A DNA stretch of 64,000 nt from Leyella stercorea (GCF_021531655.1 NZ_JADYUF010000015.1:6822-70821), one strand, 5' to 3'. Positions 1 through 8,226 are shown, counted from the stretch's first letter. The notes: a model not told the origin generated them from the letters alone. Program-made: numbers and translations.

Positions 1-98
1 TCTCCTACAGAATGGAGGGGCTCCCGACATACTGATGTAGCACAAAATGTTTCTTTATAAAATACCAAAGAAAAAGTAGAATTTTTATCGTCAAACGG

Positions 99-140
99 CC
101 AAAAAGGTGTCGCATTCGTAGGAATGCGACACCTTTTTGG
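99..140. terminator. Perfect long hairpin, terminator-like
   Basis: A 19-bp perfect inverted repeat (99-117 with 122-140) has a 4-nt loop, and A and T runs lie near the ends of the arms. Half of the motif (GAATGCGACAC) is repeated once more at 144-154. It probably ends transcription from the left and separates the fimbrial operon from whatever lies upstream. Confidence 0.6.
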
Positions 141-207
141 TATGAATGCGACACATGAACATGGCAAGTGGAAACTCCTTTCAAATGAAAAAAACTATTT
201 TTGCAAC

Positions 208-453
208 ATGAAGGGAATAATAGAAACTATGCCAAGGATAGAGTTAGCCCTGATCATCATCGGGGTGTTTGTACTCATATTATGTATTATCTTCGGATAT
301 GCCATGATATATGAGTACAGGATGTATCTTGAGAATCATTGGAAGGCTCGCTATAGCTTTCGTGACTTCATCAAGAGAGAACGCTTTTATATCTTTTTGC
401 TGTTGGCATCCATATTTATCTTGCTGACAAACCTCTTGTATTTCCTGGAGTGA
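208..453 (+). CDS. Small two-helix membrane protein, unknown function
   Basis: The 81-residue product has two hydrophobic segments (about residues 11-33 and 63-80) around a charged, aromatic-rich loop. I do not recognise a family. An in-frame ATG at 124 exists but lies inside the hairpin at 99-140, so the ATG at 208 is the more credible start. The gene ends about 90 bases before the OmpA-like fimbrial gene on the same strand and could be its first operon member, but nothing in the sequence ties it to pili. Composition and hydropathy suggest a real inner-membrane protein, but it could be a fortuitous reading frame. Confidence 0.45.
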   Translation: MKGIIETMPRIELALIIIGVFVLILCIIFGYAMIYEYRMYLENHWKARYSFRDFIKRERFYIFLLLASIFILLTNLLYFLE

Positions 454-540
454 TTTTCGGATAGAATGGATGAATTAGCTTTATGGTGGATACCTGTCTT
501 GTAATTGGAGACAGATCCTTACTTTTACGATAAAAAATAA

Positions 541-1782
541 ATGAATGATATGGAAAATTATTTGACAACAAAAAATCGGTTGCTGGTCGCAGCACTTGCT
601 TTTATTCTTCCATTTTCTTTCGCGAAAGCAGAAGTAAAAGAAGATGGAAAGACCGGTCAGCAAGGCTGGTACGTCGGTATTGAGGGTGGAATGCCTTTCG
701 GTTTCTCTACTTTCTCAAGTTTCGGACATGACAAGACGCACCTCGGTTGGGCTGCTGGCTTATATGGTGGCTATCGTTCCAACTCCATATTCTCGGCTGA
801 GTTATCTGCCAAGTATGGAGAGATGAACTTGTCTGCACAAGATTGTTGCGTAGAACGTAACCATTGGTTGGGTAGCGACGGCGTGCTTTACAACGCAGGT
901 GTCTTAGGCATGGACAGTTGGGAATATGCCAATCTGAAAAGCCATGTCCAGATGGGCAGATACGGAGCAAGAGTGAACGTTAATCTCCTTGGACTGTTCC
1001 ATAAGACAGCTAACAGCCGATGGGATTTGGCAGTTTCACCTCATATATATGCAGTAACGACCAAGGCTGATATTCAGACTATAGCCGATGATGCCAAGGT
1101 AATGAAAGGTTCTACCAACTGGCATTTGGGTTATGGCGCAGACTTGCAGGTGGGCTACCAACTGACCTCATGTCTGAAATTGGGCATCTATTCCGGTCTG
1201 ACCCGTCTTACTGGCGAACGTATGGACGGAATGCCTGAGCATCTGCATAAGAACAACTTTGTTTGGGAAAGTGGAGTAAGATTAGGGATTAACCTCTCTA
1301 AAAAGAAGAACAAGGTAGCAGAAACTCCATCAGTTCCACAACAGGAGGTTCTACAAAAGGAAGTTCTACAACAGGAACCAACTTCTTCGGAGAATGTCAA
1401 TCAGAAAGAAACTGTGGATAAGGCAGAAACAAAAGTTGCTGAACAAGACATAAAAGAATCTACAAAGGTGACTTTCCCTGTCATATATTTCACCTTCAAT
1501 AGTATCGACATCCAACAAAATGAAGAGACTAAATTGAATGCTATTCTCAAAACATTGAAAGAGAATCCAAACATGAAGGTGACGGTAACAGGTTGGTGCG
1601 ACACAAAAGGCAGCGTGGCTGTCAATAAACGTATATCTCGCCAGCGTGCAGAAACCGTAAAAACTTGGCTTGTGAAGAATGGCATAGAGGCAAGTCGCAT
1701 TACTGCAATAGGAAATGGCAGCGATGACACCCAAGATGCGGATAAGGCTCGCCGAGTAGAGACTAAAGACAATCATAAGTAA
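541..1782 (+). CDS. OmpA-like outer-membrane protein of fimbrial locus
   Basis: The protein starts with a signal peptide (hydrophobic core about residues 14-27, ending FAKA). The N-terminal part, roughly 40-250, is rich in glycine and aromatics with alternating strands, as in an outer-membrane beta-barrel. A low-complexity Gln/Glu/Val linker follows (about 255-305). The C-terminus (about 310-405) is an OmpA peptidoglycan-binding domain, with the order YFTFNS, TGWCDTKG, NKRISRQRAETV and a final ARRVE. It should anchor the outer membrane to peptidoglycan. It is first in a run of same-strand fimbrial genes with 20-bp spacing to the next, which matches Bacteroidales loci where an OmpA-like gene precedes Mfa2/FimB and fimbrillins. 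ATGs at 541 and 550 are both possible starts. Confidence 0.8.
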   Translation: MNDMENYLTTKNRLLVAALAFILPFSFAKAEVKEDGKTGQQGWYVGIEGGMPFGFSTFSSFGHDKTHLGWAAGLYGGYRSNSIFSAELSAKYGEMNLSAQDCCVERNHWLGSDGVLYNAGVLGMDSWEYANLKSHVQMGRYGARVNVNLLGLFHKTANSRWDLAVSPHIYAVTTKADIQTIADDAKVMKGSTNWHLGYGADLQVGYQLTSCLKLGIYSGLTRLTGERMDGMPEHLHKNNFVWESGVRLGINLSKKKNKVAETPSVPQQEVLQKEVLQQEPTSSENVNQKETVDKAETKVAEQDIKESTKVTFPVIYFTFNSIDIQQNEETKLNAILKTLKENPNMKVTVTGWCDTKGSVAVNKRISRQRAETVKTWLVKNGIEASRITAIGNGSDDTQDADKARRVETKDNHK

Positions 1783-1802
1783 CCCATAAAACAAGATAGA
1801 AA

Positions 1803-2696
1803 ATGAAAGCAAAAAGAAGATTTAATATTTGGTTATGGGTGCTGTTATGCGTCCCATGCCTGTTGGCAAGTTGCGACCATAATGTTCATGATGGTGAGGA
1901 TGAGGGTGGTTTGTCAGTATCGCTCACTTGGGCGGATGAAGCCGACCATGGTACGGAAGTGAAAGACGTGAAGCTCTGGATATTCAATGCCGATGACGGT
2001 TCGCTTGTAGAGGAAAAACATTATGGTAGTGCGCAGGAGGTGGCAAGCCAACGATTCGCTCTTCCTGAAGGGCATTATCAGATATTGGCTATTACCAATC
2101 TCATAGAGCCATTCTTCACCACTGACCAGACCAGGGCTTTGACTAACTGGAACAATATTCAGATAGGTTTGACCAATCCTAAGGATGTAAGGAACAATGC
2201 CTATTTCGGAGTGACCGATGTGAAGATAGACAACAAGGAAAGCAGCTATGTGGTGCAAAACCCTATGAAGAGCGTGCTTTCGGAACTGACCGTCATCATT
2301 GAGAATGTGCCGAAAGGCACAGAGATGAGTGGCAAGGCATTAGATGCAGCCTGGTGTCTGTTCCCTACACAGAAGAATAGTGATGGAGAATATGGATTGC
2401 CGAGCATAGAGCCAACGGAAGTGGAAATACCTACTATCTTGGCTACTGAGTCAACTTTGCAATCAGAAGTCATCCGGCTGATGCCGACCATACAGGGAAG
2501 TTCCGCCTCTCATATCTATCTCCGCCTATTGCTCCCTAACGGGACCTTGCAAGAGTATGACATCACCGCCCCTGCGATGAAGGTTGGAGGAAAGTATGAG
2601 TTGCGACTCAACTACAACCAGATGCAGCCAAAGATGAATCTGGAAGCTACCATCAACGGTTGGACGAACCTCAACAATGAAGTAGAAATCAAATAA
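1803..2696 (+). CDS. Mfa2/FimB-like fimbrial anchor lipoprotein
   Basis: A lipoprotein signal peptide ends in LLASC with the lipidated Cys at 24. The mature part contains the pattern of the Mfa2/FimB family: early strands (LSVSLTWAD, VKDVKLWIFNADDG), then LPEGHYQILAITN, and a C-terminal KYELRLNYNQ strand before the stop. Mfa2/FimB proteins cap the base of type V pili and hold them in the outer membrane. The gene sits 20 bp after the OmpA-like gene and 28 bp before the first fimbrillin, the expected position for an anchor. A DUF5119-type lipoprotein is the main alternative; the family choice is from pattern memory only. Confidence 0.7.
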   Translation: MKAKRRFNIWLWVLLCVPCLLASCDHNVHDGEDEGGLSVSLTWADEADHGTEVKDVKLWIFNADDGSLVEEKHYGSAQEVASQRFALPEGHYQILAITNLIEPFFTTDQTRALTNWNNIQIGLTNPKDVRNNAYFGVTDVKIDNKESSYVVQNPMKSVLSELTVIIENVPKGTEMSGKALDAAWCLFPTQKNSDGEYGLPSIEPTEVEIPTILATESTLQSEVIRLMPTIQGSSASHIYLRLLLPNGTLQEYDITAPAMKVGGKYELRLNYNQMQPKMNLEATINGWTNLNNEVEIK

Positions 2697-2724
2697 TAAT
2701 AATAACTTTTAAAATATTGATAAG

Positions 2725-3618
2725 ATGAAAAAGATGACGAAGTTTTTTGCCCTTGCACTCTTGGCAGGTGCAATGGTTTCATGCAGTACAGAAGATACAG
2801 CTCCTACAACAGCAAATGGTAAGGTAGCCGTGCAGTTTACTGGTGGTATCAGCGTAAACACCCGTGCTTCCGGTTTAGCCTGGGCTGATGGTGACAGGAT
2901 TGGTATCTTCATGACAGGTACAAATCAGCCTCTCTCTGCAGATGCAATCAGAGAGGGAGTTGACAATGTTTGCTATCAGTCAAATGGAAGTATAGGTTTT
3001 TCACCTGTTTCTGGAGGTAAGACTATTTTCTTCCCGATAGATGGAGATGTGGACTTCTATTCTTACTATCCACAGACCACAGTCAATGATTACAAGGTAG
3101 CACTTGATGTAACAGACCAAAGGAAACAAGAAGCTATCGACTTTATGTATGCCAAGACAGAAGGCTGCAACAAAGCTACGCCACAGGTATTCTTGAAGTT
3201 CTACCATAAGTTAAGCAATCTTGTTTTGGAAGTTCAACCAGGTAACGGTCTTACGCAAGAAGACCTTAAGAAAATGACTGTGACAGTGAAAGGTCAGAAT
3301 ACCAAAGCCACTTTCAATCTTGCGGATGGGACTATCTCTGGTGAAGAAAATCCTGCGGACATCACGATGAAAACTACCGAAGCTGGCAAGCTGTATGAGG
3401 CAATCCTGCTCCCTACAGAAGAAGAAAGCCGAGTGATAGAGTTTGACCTCAAGAATGGTTACGACGCTCCTTTCGTATGGACAATGCCTGTAAAACTTGA
3501 GGGTGGCAAAAGATACCACTATACAGTAGTAAAATTGAGTCGTTCTGCCGTAGATATTTCTGGAAACATTGAGCCTTGGATAAAGGCTGGAGACGACAAT
3601 GAACATATAGCACAATAA
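2725..3618 (+). CDS. Fimbrillin-family lipoprotein, pilus subunit 1
   Basis: A lipoprotein signal ends AMVSC with Cys at 20. A VNTRAS segment follows at 44-49 and the fimbrillin signature LAWADGDRIGIF at about 51-62. A YSYYP motif and a C-terminal EGGKRYHYTVVKLS strand complete the Mfa-like_1 pattern. Type V pilins are exported as lipoproteins, cleaved after an Arg near residue 46-52 and polymerised by strand exchange; Arg47 is the obvious candidate here. The size, about 300 residues, fits a stalk or accessory subunit. The spacing to both neighbours is under 30 bp, so it is in the same operon. Confidence 0.85.
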   Translation: MKKMTKFFALALLAGAMVSCSTEDTAPTTANGKVAVQFTGGISVNTRASGLAWADGDRIGIFMTGTNQPLSADAIREGVDNVCYQSNGSIGFSPVSGGKTIFFPIDGDVDFYSYYPQTTVNDYKVALDVTDQRKQEAIDFMYAKTEGCNKATPQVFLKFYHKLSNLVLEVQPGNGLTQEDLKKMTVTVKGQNTKATFNLADGTISGEENPADITMKTTEAGKLYEAILLPTEEESRVIEFDLKNGYDAPFVWTMPVKLEGGKRYHYTVVKLSRSAVDISGNIEPWIKAGDDNEHIAQ

Positions 3619-3640
3619 CAACTCTTAAAAAGCAAGAGAT

Positions 3641-4582
3641 ATGAAGAAATTTAGATTCTTGTACATCGCTGCCGCAGCATTGCTGTTTGCAGCTTGCGCT
3701 AACGAAGAAGACGGTATCGGCAACAATGGTCCTGTTGCTGCTACAGTAAAGGCGGATATTTCCAACAATATCAAAACCCGTGGAACTGCAGACAACAACA
3801 GCTGGACAGCAGGCGATGCCATTGGCGTATATGCCACATCTTCTGGCAATACAACAGGAGACAACAAAAAGTATGTAACAACAAATGGGGATGGTACTTT
3901 TGAAGCTGCTGACAATAACAACATCATCTATTTCAAGGACAACAAAGAGACAACATTTAGTGCATACTATCCTTATAGCGAATCCTTAACTGATGGTAAA
4001 ATGGATTGGAATATGGCTGAGGTAGAAGAAAACCAACCTTGTAAGGCTGATGTACTTTTTGCCTCAGGAGCTACTGCAAGCAAAGCATCTCCAACTGTGA
4101 ATTTTACAGATCTCGAACATCGCTTTAAGCATTGTATGAGTTTGGTTGAATTCAAAATTAAACCAGGGCAGGGTGTCAAATATAACAATTATAAATTCAA
4201 TCGCTTAGAGTTGAAAGGAATATTTACAAGCGGTAAATTTGACACAAGAACAGGTTTGGTTGAAAATGTTGGTGACAGAATGTCTATTGTGCGTAATTTT
4301 GTTGATGTACCTTTTGAAAGCGAAAAAAGTTTTGCTTATATCATGTTGCCGCAAAGCCTTGAAAGCAATAAGATGGATATAGAGATTTACTTGTTGTTGA
4401 ATGATAGCGAAGTAAAATACACAACCCCTATAACACCATCCACCAATGGACAATTTGAAGGTGGCAAAAAATATACATACAACATAACTGTTAAAAATAC
4501 GGGGATTACTATAGAAAAAGCTAATATAGTTCCTTGGGAAAATGGTGATTCAAGTGATTTAGACGCAGATATAGCTTTGTAA
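3641..4582 (+). CDS. Fimbrillin-family lipoprotein, pilus subunit 2
   Basis: The lipobox is LLFAAC with Cys at 19. A NIKTRGT segment puts an Arg at 47, and the signature NSWTAGDAIGVYAT follows. FSAYYPY (mid) and EGGKKYTYNITVKN (near the C-terminus) are the other conserved fimbrillin blocks. It is 22 bp downstream of subunit 1 but quite different in sequence, so the two are paralogues rather than a recent duplication. A probable role is a polymerising or accessory pilin; which subunit forms the stalk cannot be read from sequence. A stem-loop at 4617-4642 separates it from the following subunit. Confidence 0.85.
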   Translation: MKKFRFLYIAAAALLFAACANEEDGIGNNGPVAATVKADISNNIKTRGTADNNSWTAGDAIGVYATSSGNTTGDNKKYVTTNGDGTFEAADNNNIIYFKDNKETTFSAYYPYSESLTDGKMDWNMAEVEENQPCKADVLFASGATASKASPTVNFTDLEHRFKHCMSLVEFKIKPGQGVKYNNYKFNRLELKGIFTSGKFDTRTGLVENVGDRMSIVRNFVDVPFESEKSFAYIMLPQSLESNKMDIEIYLLLNDSEVKYTTPITPSTNGQFEGGKKYTYNITVKNTGITIEKANIVPWENGDSSDLDADIAL

Positions 4583-4616
4583 TGATAAATAAGGTACTGA
4601 AAATAGGGAATACAGG

Positions 4617-4642
4617 GTTAGTGAGCTTGGCCGCTCACTAAC
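4617..4642 (+). other. Intra-operon stem-loop between fimbrillin genes
   Basis: A 10-bp perfect stem (GTTAGTGAGC with GCTCACTAAC) and 6-nt loop lie in the only larger gap (86 bp) inside the fimbrial operon. No T-run follows, so it is not a typical terminator. It could protect the upstream mRNA or reduce read-through, giving different subunit levels. Confidence 0.5.
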
Positions 4643-4668
4643 TCACTAACAATAAAAAATTGAAGATT

Positions 4669-5562
4669 ATGAAGACGATAAAACAAAGAATTTCCTATGC
4701 GGTAATGGGCCTTATGGCTATGGGCTTTACAGCATGTACGCAAAATGAAGATATGGCTCCTACGCTGAAAGGGCAGGAAATCAATGCCACTTTCTCTGTT
4801 GGAGGTATGCAGACTCGTGTCAATACATTGGGAGACGGTAACAATTGGGAGAATGAGGACCTAATAAGTGTACTGCAAATTTTCGGTGATGAAACTACTA
4901 GAACTGGTGAATATAAATATGTGGAAGAAAATGGGTTATACCATTGGGAACCTATCGTAAGACTTCGCTGGGAAAAAGTGGGAAGATGCGAATTGATTGC
5001 TTGGTATCCTTCTGATATGACCAATTTTCCTATCTATAATTTGCATACAGACCAAAGTGATGAGACTCAGTTGAAAGCTGCAGATTTAATAAACGGATGT
5101 TGGTACGATGTCCCTAAAGATTATGTAGATATTCCTATGAAGCATCGCATGTCGCTGGTTACGATAGTATATCATGTTGGTACTGCGGATTATCCTGATA
5201 AGGATATTAGTGAACCACAAGTGTATTCAAAAAACAACAGTGTTAGATTTTTTAGAGCCCCTGACCATGGGCAATTAGTAATGGGTACACCTTCTGGTAA
5301 TCCTGATTGGGTAAAAGCCTGTAAGCATGACGGCGATATGTTTTCAGCAATCGTTATCCCTGGTTCATACAAAACTGGCGAGATTTTCGTGAAATTCAAG
5401 ATTGGCGACCAAAACTTCCATGCAAAAATGAAGTCAAATACGGAGTTTCAAGAGGGCCATCGCTACACCTACAAACTCGATGTAGGAAAAGACAAAGTGG
5501 AACTGACCAGAATCAGCATAGATAATATGACTGGTTGGACAAACGAAGATGAACTCAAATAA
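4669..5562 (+). CDS. Fimbrillin-family lipoprotein, pilus subunit 3
   Basis: Reading from the ATG at 4669, the signal peptide ends GFTAC with Cys at 23. An in-frame TTG nine bases earlier is less likely. The candidate processing site is GGMQTRVN with Arg at 50. The signature is weaker than in its neighbours (NNWENEDLISVLQ), with Glu replacing the usual Gly. The central region contains a LIAWYPSD block, and the C-terminus carries EGHRYTYKLDVGKD followed by a WTNEDELK ending. This WTN ending resembles that of the Mfa2-like protein encoded earlier. It is probably a minor or tip-proximal subunit, since it precedes the LRR-bearing gene by only 14 bp. Confidence 0.8.
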   Translation: MKTIKQRISYAVMGLMAMGFTACTQNEDMAPTLKGQEINATFSVGGMQTRVNTLGDGNNWENEDLISVLQIFGDETTRTGEYKYVEENGLYHWEPIVRLRWEKVGRCELIAWYPSDMTNFPIYNLHTDQSDETQLKAADLINGCWYDVPKDYVDIPMKHRMSLVTIVYHVGTADYPDKDISEPQVYSKNNSVRFFRAPDHGQLVMGTPSGNPDWVKACKHDGDMFSAIVIPGSYKTGEIFVKFKIGDQNFHAKMKSNTEFQEGHRYTYKLDVGKDKVELTRISIDNMTGWTNEDELK

Positions 5563-5576
5563 TTGGAGGAAAGAAT

Positions 5577-6920
5577 ATGAAAAAGATATTTCAATACATC
5601 ATGCTGGCTGTCGTTACTATAGTAATGGCGTCATGCACAAGTGATATAGAAGAAACAACCGCAACAACAGGCAAGAACAACGTACAGTTGGTTGTTGGTG
5701 AATTTCCGACATTCGGAGATTCACAGACTCGTGCTATTGGTACACCAGATGAAGGCAAGACTTCATGGGCAGAAGGAGATGAGTTGCTTCTGGAGATGAC
5801 CAGTAAGACTTTAGGAACCAAGTATGCTGCTTTTACATATAATGGCAGTAGCTGGGAATTGACAAGTGGCGAGCTGTCTTATAAAGAAGACGAAGTGCCA
5901 ACCTTTCCTCATGTATATTATGCCCCTAACTACAAATGGGAAGCCGGCAAATTAGTTTTGAAAGAAGGTAAGGATCCTGGAACAGATGAATATATCGAGG
6001 GAAATGCTAGAATCACTGGTAATGGTATAAATGTATCTTTTGCCGAGGCAACACGCAAATATTCCCGCTTGCGTATTGCAACTCTACCCAATGAGCAAAT
6101 AACAGTTGATACCGAATATTTCACTCCTGCGGGCAGCAGCGATATGGAACAGAAAGGAAATTATACACTTACTTCGGATGAAAAGGGCAATGCCTATTTA
6201 TATGGTACTTTTGAAAATAATTCCGAAGTTACAGTGAAATATAGAGAAGCAACTTTGGCAACTCATACATTCATGCAAGCAACAGAAAATGCTAAGAGTT
6301 ATGCTCTGGATGCTACTGTCATTTCGGCAAATAGTGCAGAAGAAATAAAGTCAGCTATTGAGCAAAAAGTAGCAGATGGCAAGACTATTATAAGACTCAA
6401 CCTCGCTCCCAATGCTGGCACTGATGAATTTATGGCAATAAGAGAAGCCATCAAAGGTGCCGCCCCTAACGACTTGGGTACAATTGAGTTGACCGTTATT
6501 GGTGTAGAAACTATTCCAGAAGAGGCATTCTATAATATGTTGCAACTTAAGTCAGTCAAAATGTCTGACGTAAAAGAAATTAAGAAATATGCTTTTAAAG
6601 AGTGCAAATATCTCACTGTAGTAGAAGCGCCGAGTCTTAATAAACTTTGTTCTGGTGCATTTAAAAAATGTGATCAGCTTTCAAAGCTGACTTTTGGCCC
6701 TATAAACTATGCTGATGCACGAAATTGGCCAATATTTGAATATATTACCCCAAATATAGATTTAATTTTGTCAGACTATCAAAAAGAGATGATTGAAACT
6801 GACGATTATTTATATACAGCTAATAACGATATAGATTATGCTGGTAGTGATGAACATAACAGCAAAAATTTCCTTGGGCGTGAATTTAAGTCCATAACGT
6901 GTAGATATAAGGTTGAATAA
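5577..6920 (+). CDS. Fimbrillin-like lipoprotein with C-terminal BspA-type LRRs, candidate tip adhesin
   Basis: A lipoprotein signal ends VMASC with Cys at 20. The pilin region carries SQTRAIG (Arg 52) and the signature TSWAEGDELLLEM. From about residue 250 the protein changes character: a segment on NSAEEIKSAIEQKVADGK is followed by repeats reading IPEEAFYNMLQLKSVKM, IKKYAFKECKYLTVVEA and LCSGAFKKCDQLSKLTF, which are BspA-type leucine-rich repeats (LRR_5). At 447 residues it is half again as long as the other subunits and last in the operon. A long adhesive domain on the final subunit suggests the pilus tip. A GGAGG at 5565-5569 precedes the start. A hairpin at 7006-7048 ends the operon. Confidence 0.8.
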   Translation: MKKIFQYIMLAVVTIVMASCTSDIEETTATTGKNNVQLVVGEFPTFGDSQTRAIGTPDEGKTSWAEGDELLLEMTSKTLGTKYAAFTYNGSSWELTSGELSYKEDEVPTFPHVYYAPNYKWEAGKLVLKEGKDPGTDEYIEGNARITGNGINVSFAEATRKYSRLRIATLPNEQITVDTEYFTPAGSSDMEQKGNYTLTSDEKGNAYLYGTFENNSEVTVKYREATLATHTFMQATENAKSYALDATVISANSAEEIKSAIEQKVADGKTIIRLNLAPNAGTDEFMAIREAIKGAAPNDLGTIELTVIGVETIPEEAFYNMLQLKSVKMSDVKEIKKYAFKECKYLTVVEAPSLNKLCSGAFKKCDQLSKLTFGPINYADARNWPIFEYITPNIDLILSDYQKEMIETDDYLYTANNDIDYAGSDEHNSKNFLGREFKSITCRYKVE

Positions 6921-7005
6921 TAAATACAGATTGGTTTAACTCCTAAGCTGGGCAGGAGTATAAGTTGCCCAGCAAACATATCCCCCGCACCTCACGGGAA
7001 ACGAC

Positions 7006-7048
7006 AAGGGTCTATATGCCACGATGAAAAGGTGGCGTATAGACCCTT
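7006..7048 (+). terminator. Terminator of the fimbrial operon
   Basis: A 17-bp stem (7006-7022 with 7032-7048, one G-U pair) has a 9-nt loop. It is the only strong hairpin between the fimbrial operon and the DUF4160 promoter. Confidence 0.65.
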
Positions 7049-7120
7049 ACTCTTCAAAAGCTACCACAATATTTACCAAAACTTTTCTTCTGTTTTCTTT
7101 GCGCTTTCAAAATAAAAGCT

Positions 7121-7128
7121 TAGCTTTG
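7121..7128 (+). promoter_or_regulatory. Bacteroidetes -7 box TAGCTTTG
   Basis: It matches TAnnTTTG and lies 32 bp upstream of the DUF4160 start, with a TTTG-like stretch further upstream. It gives the DUF4160/DUF2442 pair its own promoter. Confidence 0.5.
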
Positions 7129-7159
7129 TAAGCGAGACTGATTAAAAAAGGAGGTTGCA

Positions 7160-7462
7160 ATGCCAAAGATATTTGAATACTTCGGATTTATCTTTCTATT
7201 CTATTCGAATGAACATGAACCTATACATGTTCATGTTATGAAGGATGGACATGAAGCTATATTCGAGATAATGTTAGAGAATGGCGAACTTGTTGATATT
7301 CACAGAAGAACTTCTAACAAGATTCCACCATTAAGTGAAAAGGATGCAGCTACTGCTGAGGCCTTTGTTAAGAAGTACTATAAGAATATAGTTGATAAAT
7401 GGGTAAACTTCTTTATTTATAAGAAAAGAATACGTTCAACTAAAATAACAAAGAAATTATGA
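7160..7462 (+). CDS. DUF4160 family protein, possible toxin-antitoxin component
   Basis: The 100-residue product begins MPKIFEYFGFIFLFYSNEHEPIHVHV, the hallmark of DUF4160 (a conserved histidine-rich EPxHVHV block at about 21-27). It overlaps the following DUF2442 gene by 4 bp (ATGA). DUF4160/DUF2442 pairs are widespread and have been proposed as toxin-antitoxin modules, but biochemical function is not established as far as I know. A full AAGGAGGT Shine-Dalgarno at 7148-7155 is unusual in Bacteroidetes, where most genes in this window lack one, and may point to transfer. The C-terminus is basic (about 85-100). Confidence 0.85.
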   Translation: MPKIFEYFGFIFLFYSNEHEPIHVHVMKDGHEAIFEIMLENGELVDIHRRTSNKIPPLSEKDAATAEAFVKKYYKNIVDKWVNFFIYKKRIRSTKITKKL

Positions 7463-7707
7463 ACTTAAGTATTGTTTCTGCAAAATATGTGGCGCCATTA
7501 AAAGTGGAATTGCACTTCAATGATGGCATCATTAAGACGGTAGATGTTGGTGCTTTTATCAGAAAACATCCACATCCGCAATACAACTCTTACTTGAATG
7601 AAAACAAATTCAAAAAGTTCAAGATAGAGTTTGGCAATATCGTTTGGGGAAAGAATTGGGATTTGATATTCCCAATAGATAAATTATATGCAGGCGTTTG
7701 CTACTGA
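7459..7707 (+). CDS. DUF2442 family protein, partner of DUF4160
   Basis: The 82-residue product reads LKVELHFNDGIIKTVDV at 13-30 and ends in GNIVWGKNWDLIFPIDKLYAG, the C-terminal motif of DUF2442. These small alpha/beta proteins typically follow a DUF4160 gene. The 4-bp start/stop overlap suggests translational coupling. In a toxin-antitoxin reading it would be the likely antitoxin, but that is inference. A degraded DUF6169-like gene follows 50 bp later, so this looks like a small accessory island between the fimbrial operon and the nitroreductase. Confidence 0.85.
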   Translation: MNLSIVSAKYVAPLKVELHFNDGIIKTVDVGAFIRKHPHPQYNSYLNENKFKKFKIEFGNIVWGKNWDLIFPIDKLYAGVCY

Positions 7708-7756
7708 ACAAGAAGAGGGTGTGTTATAAGTCTATAATACAATGCCTTTAACTTAA

Positions 7757-8029
7757 CTCACTTCAATTTTCATTCTCCTTACAAAGTCTGGATGGATAAT
7801 AGATAATGGTTCATATAAATTCTTAACAGATTATGGTGTTCAGTATCGAATAGAATTTGTAGAAAACAATAATATCTGGGAGGAAGAAAAAGCATACGAA
7901 TTCGGCATTCTTAATGACAACAATAAGAATTCTCCTAACGATTCTAAAGTTAAAGCAACCATACAATGTATTATAGAGGAATTCTTTCTTACAAATATCG
8001 TACAAGCGGTAAAAATCTGTTACAAATGA
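7757..8029 (+). pseudogene. Decayed DUF6169-like gene
   Basis: An open frame with no usable start codon (bounded upstream by TAA at 7754) reads GSYKFLTDYGVQYRIEFVE, AYEFGILNDNN and VKATIQCIIEEFFLTN, which fits my recollection of DUF6169 family proteins of Bacteroidetes. After FFLTN the frame ends, but the +1 frame continues with SGKNLLQMKNRF, like the KQxxRNRLF block expected near the C-terminus. The gene has therefore lost its start and suffered at least one frameshift. It lies directly after the DUF4160/DUF2442 pair. Family naming is from memory. Confidence 0.6.
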
Positions 8030-8120
8030 AAAATCGATTCTAGAGATTTCAAAGGTAGGTTTTATAGTTTTTTGGAGCTACGAAGACATTCCAACTCGTC
8101 ATTTGGGGCTTCTTTACCTT

Positions 8121-8226
8121 GCAAAAGTTGTCCTTTTGCATGGCAATAGGAGTACATTTGCTTTGTAAATGTAGCCCAAATGTATAGCAAAAGAGGTCCT
8201 TTTTATATCAAAAGGACCTCTTTTTT
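8121..8226. repeat. 22-bp palindromic repeat array A
   Basis: Five units with exact 22-base spacing begin at 8121, 8143, 8165, 8187 and 8209. The outer ones keep the CAAAAGnnGTCCTTTT palindrome, while the middle two (GGAGTACATTTG, GTAAATGTAGCC) are diverged and pair with each other. It belongs to the same family as the arrays at 19411, 35392 and 56665. Confidence 0.7.
8189..8226 (+). terminator. Hairpin with T-run inside repeat array A
   Basis: A 15-bp perfect stem (8189-8203 with 8210-8224) has a TATATC loop and is followed by further T residues. It is formed by the last two repeat units, so the array can act as a terminator for the accessory genes to its left. Confidence 0.65.

Noticed and set aside
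1..60. C-terminal end of an upstream gene
   Set aside because: Frames 1 (to 60) and 2 (to 39) are both open for short distances, but no family motif decides between them.
124..207. Longer start for the first membrane protein
   Set aside because: The ATG at 124 is inside a perfect terminator-like hairpin and the added residues have no protein character.
4660..4668. TTG start of the third pilin
   Set aside because: The ATG at 4669 gives a normal lipoprotein signal without the need for a rare start codon.
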